64,000 bases of DNA, from contig LSAX01000003.1 in NCBI GenBank assembly GCA_001557505.1, positions 4,464,001 to 4,528,000 of the forward strand, read 5' to 3'. Both the position numbers and the translations under genes were made by a program. Shown here piece by piece: positions 14,301 through 26,900 of the stretch. A model generated the notes under the pieces. It searched no databases, was not told the origin of the DNA, and saw only the letters and a program-made list of their open reading frames with translations. The stretch comes from Reticulascus tulasneorum (Eukaryota; Ascomycota; Sordariomycetes; Glomerellales; Reticulascaceae). Numbering within the stretch: the stretch's first letter is position 1; each line of letters opens with the position of its first letter.

Positions 14301-14652
14301 ATTATCTAAACTAAAAACACCTTAATCTATATTACTTAATAAACCTAATAACTAAAAAGATATTATATTATATTATTTAATAATATCTAACGTGGAAAAC
14401 CAAACTAGGTTAGATAACCTAATAACGTTAAAAATAACAATAAGATCATCTTCCCGATCTACTTTAGATAAACCTTAAGATACCTTAAATATAATCTAAT
14501 TATAAAAAGAAGTTTTCATCTTTTAAATATAAATAAGATGATTAATTATAATAAAAAGTTATAATTAAAGATTATTAAGTTAAACTTAAAGATTAGATAA
14601 GGCCCCTTTAACCTCTTACTCTTTAATATCTAATTTCTAATAACAATCAAGT

Positions 14653-15083
14653 AGACAACTGAAACCAGGTAAGGCAAAGTGAATATGTTTTACCATAAAC
14701 CCATCATAGCTAGCCTGATCAGGCCTAAACACGTGTTTATGTATATATTAATCATTAGTCTTTTCTATATTTAGTTATTTTCGTAGCTTTCATTAACACG
14801 TTCAGAGGCACGCTCGTAGATATACCTCGTGATACCGTTAAATTCATATTATTAAGTTATCTTATAAAATCATAAATTTATAAATCTTTACCTTACGAAA
14901 GCCTTAATTATACTATTAGATCTACCTATCCCTGATCAGGGATAGAATACCTTCCACGTTTACGTAGTTATCTAGATGGCTAAGATATCACCATTTTAGT
15001 ATATTATATTAAGCTAAGTATGTTAGAGTGTTTGGTGGTTATAGTGGTGTGGTTATAAGACGACCTAGTTTAGGTTAATTTTA
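14653..15083 (+). repeat. 5' LTR of element B
   Basis: It aligns over its whole length with 28906-29336. The two share AGACAAYTRAAAC at the left, GATACCGTTAAATTCATATT in the middle and AGGTTAATTTTA at the right. It carries more undamaged CpA/CpG than the 3' copy (for example CTGATCAGGCCTAAACACG). The outer border is approximate because the left flank of each LTR (G1 sequence and the polypurine-like tract) is also A-rich. Confidence 0.8.
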
Positions 15084-15330
15084 ATGGTGTTTAGAAGTAG
15101 ATCTATGTTATAGAAGAACTGATCAGACCTAATTAGAGAGATTATAACTAGATGTTTTTATATATTCTAAACGAATGTCGTTAATAAAATGAGTTTTAAG
15201 TATATAAGATAATATATTAGTTTATTTATTAATAATATAAAGAATATTATTAAGTTAAAGAAAAAGCCGAGGTAAGCTTACCGTTTATTATAAACGTTGA
15301 TAATCATTTTCAGTTTCTAAAATTATATAT

Positions 15331-15820
15331 AGAATACGTATATATATAATATATCTATAAAAATGTTAAGATAAACTTTCGATAAATTATAGATATCTTT
15401 TATATACGAAGATAAACTTATAGTTTATTAGGTTAATAGTTAACTTAATATTAAACTAATAGATAAATATTAAACTTTTATAAGAAATATTAAATAAGCT
15501 CCTTATCAAATTATTAACATCTAAACAGCTACATAAAACAGTTTACAGTTTACCAGTTTACCAATTTCCAAAGCTGCACGTGGAGTATATATATATATAA
15601 TATACTTATAGAAATATTAAGACAAACTTTTAATAAATCGTAAACATCTCTTATACACATAGATATATTTATAACTTATTAAGTTAATAGTTAACTTAAC
15701 GTTAAACTAATAAATAAACATTAAGCTTTTATAAGACATATTAAACTAGCTCCTTATAGAACTATTAAGGTCTAAATAACTATATAGAATAGTTTATAGC
15801 TTATTAGTTTCCCCGTTTCT
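15331..15820 (+). repeat. 251-bp tandem duplication in the leader of B
   Basis: The unit beginning ATACGTATATATATAAT at about 15335 recurs about 251 bases later at about 15586. The two copies stay aligned through GTTAATAGTTAACTTAA and the CTCCTTAT segment to about 15820. The copies differ mainly at C/T and G/A positions, so the duplication predates at least some of the RIP. It lies between the 5' LTR and the gag-like region, where untranslated leader and packaging signals of LTR elements normally lie. Confidence 0.8.
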
Positions 15821-16063
15821 CTTAGTTTATAATTTATAATTTATAATTTACTAGTTTAACCTGATCAGACTAGATCGTTATATAAATATACCTTTCTAAG
15901 CCTTAGAAAAGCTCTTATTATATTATAGACTTTAATAATAATTAATAGAAAAAACGATATAAACATAATAATCTAACCGTATTTATTTACACAGAAAAAC
16001 ACCAATTAGCAACGAATAGCTACGTTTCTAAGTCTTAGACAGACCTAATTAGAGATATATTAC

Positions 16064-19000
16064 CATGGGAATATTAAAAACCTTAAAAAAAACATTATCT
16101 TTATACGAAATAAATAAGGTAAAGACGACGTAGTAAGTAGGCTTATTAGTTGGAAATTATATTAAGACCGAAAGGTTAAGGATAAAAGATAAGGGAGATT
16201 TTAGAATAATCGTTTATAATAACTAATAAAAACGAAATATCAGCTTCATAAAGGTTATAACTAATTAGAAAAATCCTAATAAGAAATTTAAGATACTAAA
16301 TATTAAGAAGACTAAGGCTCTAATAGTTTATAACGTAGCTAAGACCTACTACGTAAACATTAATCCTTACTAAAGATAACAACCAACGTCTATATTATAT
16401 ATAAGCACTTATCTAGGCCTGACCAAGCCTGAATAAATATTAGAAAAACATAATATCTAAAATAAAGCTAACATAATCAATTATAAGATATAACTTACTA
16501 TATTATAGATTAGAATAATAAACTTCTTAATAATAAATCTTTAGATATAAAAAATAACGTAAACAGTAAGATAAGTTATAATATACTTAGCAGAGGTAGA
16601 CTAATAATTAATAATTAAGAAGATATAAGCTTACCTTGATCAGGCTTATTTTAGTAATATGATATTAAAACTAAAAGGTAATCTAAAACCTAATTAGAAA
16701 AAAAGTTCGAAAAACTTATCAAGCCTATCTCTTAATCTAGTTAATTCGTTAATATTAAAAATCTTTATACCAAGGTTATCAATAAAAGCTAAGAACGTCT
16801 TTATAAATATCTAAGATTATGCTTTATAATAACCACTAGATATTATAAAAGACTCTAATATCAAAGATAAACTAAAAAGGACTAAGAAAGAAGTCTTACG
16901 ACCATATAACCCTACAAGCCAATTCCCTTCTCCTCTAGATAACCTATATATATCTAATCTAACTTAGCTTATAATTAATATTAACCAATAAAAAACTTTT
17001 ATAAATATTATAACGGCTAATAATTAAGAATAAATATTAAAAAGTAAGATTATTTATATATAATCAATAAAGATAATTCTTCTAAGGTCATCTAAAACTC
17101 TAAGATTTACAAATAGCCAGATTATTAAGTTCTTAAATAAATATAAAAGCTAAATAAAACTTATTATATAGATTGATAATCGGAAAAAAGAAAACGTAAC
17201 AAAATATATCAGCTTAAAGTTTAAAAAGATCTTTGAGGCACACATCGTAGATAACACTATATAAAAAAAAATAAAAATAACGTTTAAAAAGAAGTTTAAA
17301 ACTATAAACCTTAATTAGTTATAAAAACCTCTTAATAAGATTAAAAAGATAAAGGTCATAAAAGAAGACACTAAAGACCTAAGAGAAATAATAAAACTCT
17401 TATAGAAGATCAAAGATTATAAACGAAAAACTTTAAAAATAGATAATAATATTATAACTAATTTAAAGATAACTAAGGTTATATACGCTATCTATTATAA
17501 AAAGATCTTCAAAGAAATAACTTAGAAATTATTATTAAAAAACCTTATTAATCTTAGATAATCTAAACATCTAAAAAAATTTCACAAAACGATCAAAGAT
17601 TAAGTAGTTAATAACCTTAAACTAAATAGAAGTAAAAAGAAATCAAATAAGAAATAATAGATAAACCTTAATCAAACATTAGGCAATTTATCATCATCTT
17701 TAGAAAAAAAATCTAATAAAAAGATAAATAAGCTTACCAAATAAATAAAAAGCCTCATCTTAAAGGTTAATATTAAAACTAAAAGAATATTTATAAAATA
17801 GAAAAAAAAGTAAAAAGACTTATAGAAAATAATAACTAAACATAATTTTATAGAAAAGACTATCTTCTATACCTAATTAATCTAGAGAAAATATTTAAAA
17901 AATCCTTAAGGTAATTAGGGAAGTAGATATTTAAAATTCTTTTACTAAAGTTATTATGCTTACTACGAAAGGCTAAGGTATATATCGGTCTAATATATAG
18001 ACTAACTAACTAACCTCGAAGATAAAAGGATCTTCTTCTATAAAGGAAAATATTATATAAAAGCTAACGTAAACGTTTAAGAAGAATATGTTCTAGACTA
18101 TATAATTAAAGAGGATTATATAAACAACTTCTTAGATAAAAAAACAATTACTAGATAGATCAAAGATAAATCTTCTAGACTATAATAATAATAAATATTA
18201 TAATATCTTGATTACGAAAAAACATAGAAACAAAGATTAAAAAACATAAAAGATCTTAATTAAAGATAATCACCGATCAAAAGAAATATAACCTTTATCT
18301 TAGCTAGATTTATATTAGAAATAGAAAATAACCTAAGGAGTATATTCTTAATTACTTAATCTTAATCTAAAACTCCTAATTATTAACAAACCTCTTATAA
18401 CTAGTTATTACCACTATTAAAAATATTATAAAATATTAAATTTGACGATAAGACGTAGAGTAAAATAAGCTTAATTACTCCTGATTAGGTTTAAATAACC
18501 TATTCTTCTCAAAATAAAGCTTATAATAATATAGAAATATCAGAAAAAAAGTCTACCTTAAAGGAGACTTCTAAGGAAAAGTTAAATAAGTCTACCTCTC
18601 CTAGAACAAATAATATAGAAAAAATCAGCTTAGGTATTAATATAGAGTATATCTTAAACCTTAAACTAATATTTGGTAATAATAAGGTTATATATAAAAT
18701 CGTTAATAATATCAAAAAGCAAAAAGACATATAGATAATAAAACTACCTATGAAAAACGTTTACATAATTATCTTAACGTTTAAAGATATAAAGATAACC
18801 TAGCTTTAAGTAGCTATAGGTAACTAGTCGAAAGTAATACGCCTAAAGATACCTAAGTTTATTAAAACGCTATAATCAAATATAATAAGGAGGTCTTTTT
18901 AAAAAAGAACTAAAAAGCAAAAGGCGATAAACGGCAGAGATAATGTTATGATAATAACGATAAGAGCAGCCTTTATATCAACCTGATCAGGCCTAGCTTA

Positions 19001-19300
19001 GTTTTCGAATTTAGTAATACCTTCGATAATTAGTCTATAGATCATTTTGGAAATTAGATTAAGAATTAAAGTTAATAAACCAAGAGGGATAATTCTCGTT
19101 ATTATTAATATTAAAACCTAATATAATTTAATAAGAAAGTTTATAATAAAGAAGCTTAACCTTATAGACTATATAAGAAACTTAATATTTATAGTAAATA
19201 GTCTCACACCTGATTAGAGCTTAAAAATGGTTAGATATATAAAAGAGTATATCTAGATAGGTCTATATTAGACTAAGATAATTATCTAAGTCTTATCCGA
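16064..19300 (+). pseudogene. Gag/protease region of element B, broken
   Basis: A run of codons with a common frame starts at an ATG near 16064 (sequence ACCATGGGAATATT) and continues for several hundred codons interrupted only by TAA/TAG. Text such as G-D-F-R-I-I-V-Y and Y-L-G-L-T-K-P-E can be read. I cannot align it to a particular gag domain by eye. Its position between the leader and RT makes gag plus protease the expected content. Several frame changes are needed to follow it to the pol region. No zinc knuckle or Asp protease triad was identified with confidence. Confidence 0.5.
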
Positions 19301-19899
19301 TAAGAACTATAGTTATGATTTCTTACTTAATATATTATTTATTATATAAATAACTTTTATATTAAGCTACTTTTATAATATTATCTTCGTCAACCTTATT
19401 ATTAGATAAATATATCTTTTTATATTAATAAGATCTATAACAAGATCTAAAATAACTAATATAAAGAAGGTCTATCTTAACTAAAACTAAGATAACGAAA
19501 AACGTAAAGCTAAAGATAATAATCTTTCTAGAAGAAAATCTTATTAATAAGACGAAACTAATAAAAATAACTAAAGATATATTAGTCTTAAAACCTTAGA
19601 ACTAAAAAGAATAAAGCTTAATAATATTTTTCTTAGTTTTATCTTTCCTAATTAGGCTTACCATATTATAGAATTATTAATAAAACCTATATATAATATT
19701 ATATTACCTTAAATCTATAAAGTTATAATAACGTTCGGACGTTATAACTTAAAATATACTTACTGCCAAATCGTTAAAAAGATAATAATATATAAAAAAG
19801 AGGTAATTACTTAATAATTATATATCTTAAAGATAATTTAATAATAAAATAACCCTGATCAATAAAAGAAGAAAGAGGAAGAGTTATTAATAAAAATAT

Positions 19900-22800
19900 A
19901 TCTTACCAAAATAAAAATTTATTATTTAGAAAATAAAAAGTTTAAAAAGTTAGAAAAAGAAAAAATTAAGAAAACAAGATTAAAGATCTTATAATTATAA
20001 AACAAAGAAAATATTAAAGAGGTATAAAGGTAAATATTAAGAACTTATAAACTAAAAAAAGGTTAAGGTTTATCTTATAGATAATATTCTTTCTGATAAA
20101 TTAATATTAGAAAAAGATATAAAGTAGAAAGTAAAAAGGCTTAAAGAGATAAGAGAACTCTTTGGATAGTAAGACCTTTTCTATCCTAGCTTGATTATTT
20201 TTAAGTTCTTAATAATTAAGCTAAGAAGTTATCTTATAAAAGAAAAACTTTAACCTATCTTAAACTTTCTTAAATATTTATATAAAGAAGAATATAAACT
20301 TTTTAAAACCATGCTCTTTAATTATAAAATAGCTTTTACGTAAGACTTCTCTAAATATAGACGGTTAGACTTTATTATTATATTATAATAGAAAATAAAG
20401 ATAATATTATATAAAGTATAATAAGTAAAAGATATCTTAATCTTAAAGGTGTTAGAAATTATAATCATTTAAATACTTAAAGAATACCTTGAAAAAGGAG
20501 TTTTCAAGGAGAATTATACCTTTTATAGAAACCTTTAGTTCTTCGTTTATAAGAAAGACGGTAAGATAAGGCTAATTAACTTTATTATGAAGATTAATAT
20601 TATGATTATTAAGGATAGTTTTATCTTTCTTAACGTTAATAAATTCTCGGAAGACTTTATTATATATAAGTTAATATCTTTACTTGATTTCTTCTCTAAG
20701 TATGATTAAGTTAGCCTTAATGAAGAAAGTAAAGACCTTATGATGTTTATAATATTAATAAAGTTTTTCTGAATATATATTTTATTATAAAAAGTTATTA
20801 ACTTAGTTATCTAATTTATATATATTATCATTAAGATTTTATATGACCTTATATCTAAAATCTACCGAGCTTTCTTAGATAATATTATGGTTAAAAAGCT
20901 AAAGACTATTTATAATGATAAGCTAATTAGGTTTAAAATAAGAAGATATATTATAAAATATATTATTAATATTAATAAAATGTTTATAAACGTTAAGTTA
21001 ATAAGTTATATAATAATAAACGTAAAATCTTAATAATATTAAGAATTAATAATCTTAATAAGGTATATTTATAAGATGTTAAGTTGGAAATTAGAAAAAG
21101 CAAAGATCATTAAGATCAAAGAGTAAAAGCTTTATAAAGATATTACCAAGGTTTGATTATTCCTAAATATTATTACGTTTTATTGTTATTAAGTATAAGA
21201 CTTTATAATTATTATTAAGCTATTTACGCTTTTTCTAAAGAAAGATATTATCTTTATTTAAGAAATAGATTAAAAATAGGTAATAAATTAACTTAAGTAA
21301 TAATTAATAAAAGCCTTAATCTTTATCATATTAATATATAAGCTTAGATCAAGGCTAATATATTTTTATATAGATGTTAGTAATATTAACTAAAGAGTAA
21401 TATTAGGTTAATTTACTTTTGATAAGAAGAGATAGGTGGCTTAATATGAAAATAGTATATAGAAAAGGCCGGAGTTTGTTTATAATATAGGTAAACTTAA
21501 ATTAAGAAAAATCTTAATATCTTTAAAGAAGCTTAAGAACTACCTCTACGGCACCTGCTTTTTGTTAGAAACTAACGTTAGAGTACTTATTTTACAGCTT
21601 AATAATATAATATCAGATCTCTTAAGGGTATTAATCTTAAGGTAGATAATATAGATTTATCTTTTCGATTTTAAAGTTAAGTATATATTAAGGACGAAGA
21701 ATATAGTAATTAATAAGTTATCCCGAAAGTTATCAAGCTTTTCTAACTTTATTAATAAAGAAAACGAAGAGGATATTAACGATTTTATTAATAAATAAAT
21801 CTTTTTCTTAATTATAAACCTTAACGTTATAGATATTAAAGATCTATGATTAATATTTAATATATTTAACACTGATTAGATATAAGATTAAAAGTCTAAA
21901 TAGATTATATATATCTTAATAATTCTGAACATACCGACCAGTCTTATTAAGTTATAGTAAAATAAGTTGAAAAAGAAAATATATAAGTTCTTAATTAAAA
22001 ATAGATTTCTCTAGACCTAACTATCAAATAAATATCTTACTCTTTGTTAATAAATAGATAAAAAAGAATATTAATTATCTTTGATTAAGGATAATCATAA
22101 GATTACTAGCTATAAAATAAGAGAATTAACGTATAAGTTATATATTAATAAGTATTATTAGAATAATATATATTAGATGGTTAAAGAAGTTTTTATAATA
22201 TGCTTAATATGTTAAATATTAACCTTTAGATAAGATAAGCCTTATAGATAGACTAAAGTATAATTAATAATGTTTAAAGTCGTTTATTTAGATATATAAT
22301 TTATAAAAAAATAGATAATAATAAAAGCTAGAGATTATTTTATTAGCTAGCTAGAAATAAGATACCTCTTAAATAATAAGTCTATATATATTACGAAGTT
22401 CTTATTTGAAAAAATCATCTACCGCCACGGTATCTATAATAAGCTAATAATTAATAAAAGATTAGAAAATAAAAAATATATTATAAAGCTTATTAAAAAG
22501 TATAACCTATATTAATAACTTACCTTAATATATCACCTTTATATAAACAAAATCTTTAAAGTAAGATATTAGCTAATAACGAAGATATTTTAAATCTAAT
22601 ATAATTAAGGTTATACGAATATCTTAATACTTCTCTTAGCGGCCTTACTTATAGATTATATATATATCTATAATCTAATTAAGTATATTTTATTTTACTT
22701 TATATATAGTTATAAAGTTATTATGTTAATAAAGATTAATATTATTATATAAAGAGTTCTTAAATAAGATATAATCTACATACCTAATTAAGAGTTAATA

Positions 22801-23250
22801 ATATAGATAAAAATGATTATATAACTTAAAAAAGATTAAGATTATATAGCCAAACTCCTTAACTATAGAAAAAAGACTTAGGCTAAACAGTAAAATAAAA
22901 GATATAAGAAAGGTCTTTATAAATAAAAGCTAACTTTAAAAGATATAATATTAATTTATAACATAGTTAGATTTCTCGATAAGAGTAGAAGTTCTAAACT
23001 TAAGCTAAAGTGGTTAGGACTTTATAAGATTAAGTTAGTAATCTTAAATAATATATCTTATAAACTAAAATCCCTTAATAGGGAAGAAAAGAAAAGATCT
23101 ATATATTTAAGATATAAACTAAAGAAGTTCATTAAGGCTCTTAACAGATAATAAGAATTAGAAGATAAGGTGTTAACCTGAAAAGATTAAGATAAAGATA
23201 TTATAGACTTACTCTTAAACCTTAACTTAATACCTCTTGAAGAAGAAGAA
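19900..23250 (+). pseudogene. pol of element B (RT-RNase H-IN-GPY), broken
   Basis: RT is clear. F-V-Y-K-K-D-G-K-I-R-L at 20541-20573 is followed by L-I-S-L-L-D-F-F-S-K-Y-D near 20672-20707. The catalytic box F-L-D-N-I-M-V-K lies at 20871-20894, the FLDDIGVKGP-type variant seen in a distinct clade of fungal Gypsy elements, followed by T-I-Y-N-D. RNase H runs from Y-I-D-V-S-N at 21368 to L-L-E-T-N-V-R-V-L-I near 21567, then R-K-L-S-S near 21725. Integrase has its zinc region near 22120-22210 (V-K-E-V-F-I-I-C-L-I-C) and its core near 22325-22480 (A-R-D-Y-F-I-S-x-L-E, then I-I-Y-R-H-G). A GPY module with W-L-G-L-Y-K-I lies near 22964-23140. No chromodomain is visible after it. All domains are in the order normal for Gypsy, on the same strand as the LTRs read. 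Confidence 0.88.
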
Positions 23251-23299
23251 GAAAAATATGAAAAAAAGATAATCATAAACCCGGAAGATCTTAATATAT

Positions 23300-23980
23300 A
23301 CTTAATTTCAAAGGTTATATGCTAAATAGCTAAGAGAAAATATATAAAAAAACTTTAAAAACAACTCTTCTAGAATATTAAAGACCTTAAGAAGAATAAC
23401 CTCTTTATCTTAATTTGATAAAGAAAGTTAGCAGACTATGATAAATATTAAGATATCTTAGAATAAGGCTAATTAAGCTTAACTATAACTTAATTTTATA
23501 TTATTATAACCTAATAGTTAACAACCAGCCTCTTATACCTTTACTTCTAAGATTAATTCTATAGACTTATACCTTATTTTCTATATTATCATATTACTTT
23601 TTCCCTCTACTAAACCTTAATTTTATATTTCTAAGCTTACTTTCTACCATTGCTAGACCTTTATTCTAGCCTATCCAACCTTTTATTTATTTATTCTCTT
23701 TTCTAAAAATTATATAACTTTAAAAATTTCACTTTTTCACTTTTTTTATTTATATTTATCTTTAATATTTTATTTTCTAAGATCTAGGAAGGATAACCTT
23801 ATAAGATAAAGGATAATATATTTAATAAGTATTAAGCCTGATTAAGCTATCATAATCACCATAATCATAAATTAGAACTAGCGAAATAGAAATTTTTATT
23901 TATAAAACCTTTTTAATTCTCAAAAACTAAGGTTATTATTAAATTCATATCTTAACCTTTTACTTAACCACTTCTTATAT
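23300..23980. other. Spacer between pol and extra ORF of B
   Basis: About 700 bases without recognisable coding content. The middle is pyrimidine-rich (TTTCACTTTTTCACTTTTTT near 23730) and could be untranslated sequence. I compared it by eye with both LTR ends of B and saw no internal LTR that would split B into two tandem elements. Confidence 0.5.
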
Positions 23981-23989
23981 ACTTTTATC

Positions 23990-26900
23990 TTCAGCCTCCT
24001 TACCTAAAAAACCTTAAGATATCATGTTCTACTTAGTTTATTAAGAAATCTTAACGTTAACAATAAGATAAAGTCTAGAAATAATAATAACTTTACTCTA
24101 AAGGTGGTTAAGATAAAGAACCAAAGATATAACGTTTTCAGCTTAAGGTATATTAAACTATTTACAAAAGAAATCGGCCATAATAAATAGATAAAGAAAG
24201 TTAAAGTTAAAAAGATAAATCTATCTAATTCTAATTATAATAGATTAAGCTTTAAAAACCTCTTAAGCCTAATTAGACTTATTAACCTTAAAGCTAAACA
24301 GTTTATAAACTATATTATCAACCTAAAAAGTATAATCAAACTTTTTAAAGAATTTATAATTAACATAATAATTACCTTAATAGCTAAGTAGTAAGATATA
24401 CTTAAAAAAAAGGTATATAACTTATATATTAACATATAAAGTATTATTAAAACTAGAAGAGTTATATTAATCTTCGTAATATTTACAAAAGACTTTATTG
24501 ATTCCTCCGTAAGCCTAGATAAATAAGCCTTTAATAACATTTAAACGATAAACGAATTTTATAAACTAATAACTGAAAATATTATAACTATTAATAACTA
24601 TAATTATATACTAGGAGAACTTAGGCTTAAAAATTATTAAATCGTTAACAAAGAGATTATTACTAAACATATTTCGCTAGAAATAATAAATAACATCTTT
24701 TCAAAATTTACCATCTTTAATAAACTTAATAAACTAGATTTTAAAATAAACAAAATTAAGTTATATATTACCATCGCTTTAAGCCAGGCCTTCTAAGAAT
24801 AAATATTAAAGATAAATAACAACTTATTATTAGTTAGCCCTAACTAGTTATAAAGAAAAAAGAATAGTTTACGATAAGTTCCTTCTTAATATAACAGAAA
24901 AATCTATAATTTATAAACATCTTAACGTTAAATAATAACTATAGCTCTTATTTATTAAAAATCTTAACAAACTTAATTTCGTAATGGCGAATATAATCAT
25001 TAAGATCAACGGGAAAGTAGAAAATATAATCTATAATAGATAGAAGTTCTAATTAAAAAAATAAAAAAGTTAATTTTAAGAATTTAAAGATAAAGAATAT
25101 AAGAAAAAGATATTTTCTTTTATAAACAAGAAAAAGATAAAGAAACTTTAAAATAAGAAGGTTATTCGTTAAATAAAAAAAGAAAAAAGAAAAAGAAAAA
25201 AGAAAAGCAAAAATGTTCTTTTTGCTTAAAGATATTAGGTAAAAAGACTATTATTATTACTAAAAAGAAAAAGCCTGAAAAAAGAAATAGAAAAAAAGTC
25301 TTCTTATAATCACTATTAACATTAGAAATCTATATATATTATAATTTCCCTTTAACTATCAAACTAACCATTATTATATATCTTCAAACTATTTAAAAAT
25401 ATTATTTTTATATTTTTAATATCTTAATTAAAGTTATTATAAATTTATTAAGTATTAAAGACCTTAATAAGAGAAAATAAGCTTCGAAAAAGACCTTCCG
25501 CTTATATATATTTAACCTACCTATATCCGATAATTTGTTTTTTATTTATATATATTTCTTTATTTATATTATTAAAAAACCTTATATCTTACCTTTTTAA
25601 TCTTTATTAATTAAGGATATAATTATATCTCGAAGGAGTAATTAATAAGATCTTACTAAAAGCAAACTTCTTAATCTTCTTAATATAGATAAGATAAAAA
25701 GATTATTAAGAATTACTAAACGACCTCTCTAAACGATTTATATTAATTTGTTCAAGCTAATTAATATACCTTAAATCTTATTATCTTTATTATTAATAAG
25801 AAAAGCTTTTAAGCTTAACTAGGCTAATAAGCCTTAAATTCCTTAAAAAGACGTTATATTTTTCGGTAAAGAATATATATATATACTCTTTATAAACGAT
25901 ATAAATATACTAACTCTAACCGATGAAGAATATAAAGCATATTCTACCTTTTAGAACAAAAGAATAATTTAAATAATTATCTTTAATAGGTCTAAAGTTA
26001 TAACCTTATATAAGCTAGATTAGTAAAATAATAATATGAAAGACCTTTGTAAATCTTAATATATAATTAACTTAACGAGATTCTAAAACTAAGTTCTATA
26101 GCCGAGTTCTCTTCTATTTCTAATAACCTTTCTACCTAATAAGCTTATTACCGTTAGACCTAAGAGAGAAGAACTTAAGCTAGATCTTAAAAAATATCAG
26201 AGAAAGTTTAAATAATAGATTAGCTAATATTAAAGTCAAGATTAGAAAAATAGATGGTTAAGTCTATTTGATATATATTTATTTATAAGTCTATAAAACC
26301 TCGAAATTACGATAAAGAGAAAAGACTAACTAACTAAAGAGGTAATAACTAGAGGTTTAACTTTAATCAAGAAAGATATAATTTAAAAACTTATAATATA
26401 GTCTACTTAGAATAATTAAATCTAACAACATCAAAGAGGTGACGGCCTTATTAAAAAGACTTAACTACGAAAGCTAGAAACACTTTATAATATATAAATA
26501 GTTATCTTTATTAATTATTATGATAATTACTAAGTTATAATTATTATTAATTAGGTCTATAAGATTATCTTCTTTTATAATAACCTTTAAAATGATAGTT
26601 ATACTGAAGATCGGTTTATTTTATAAATAATATAAATTATAAATTAATATTAAACTTATAAGCTTAATCTTATTAGCAAATAAGTCTTAAAAGTTAAGTT
26701 TTATTTATACTTAGATATTATTTAACTTAATAATTATAACTATAGATATCTTACGTTAGACTAGATTAAAATGATAATCTAAAAAGCTAAAATAAACCTA
26801 ATATAATCGGCCTTTTACTAGATCTAAAATAAGCAAACTTATTATTAATTAAACAAGAAACAGCTTATTACTTATATTAACATCTACCTTTAGAACCTAA

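Noticed and set aside
18521..18730. Minus-strand 69-codon frame
   Set aside because: It lies opposite the gag region of element B, is all Leu/Ile/Phe/Ser and reflects AT-rich composition. It is a shadow of decayed coding sequence.
21657..21872. Minus-strand 71-codon frame
   Set aside because: It is opposite the RNase H end of B and shows only low-complexity hydrophobic residues.
23600..24000. Internal third LTR that would make B two tandem elements
   Set aside because: No similarity to 14653-15083 or 28906-29336 could be seen here.
24310..24540. Minus-strand 76-codon frame with several hydrophobic runs
   Set aside because: Looks membrane-like only because of AT bias. It lies inside element B and has no start context or homologous copy.
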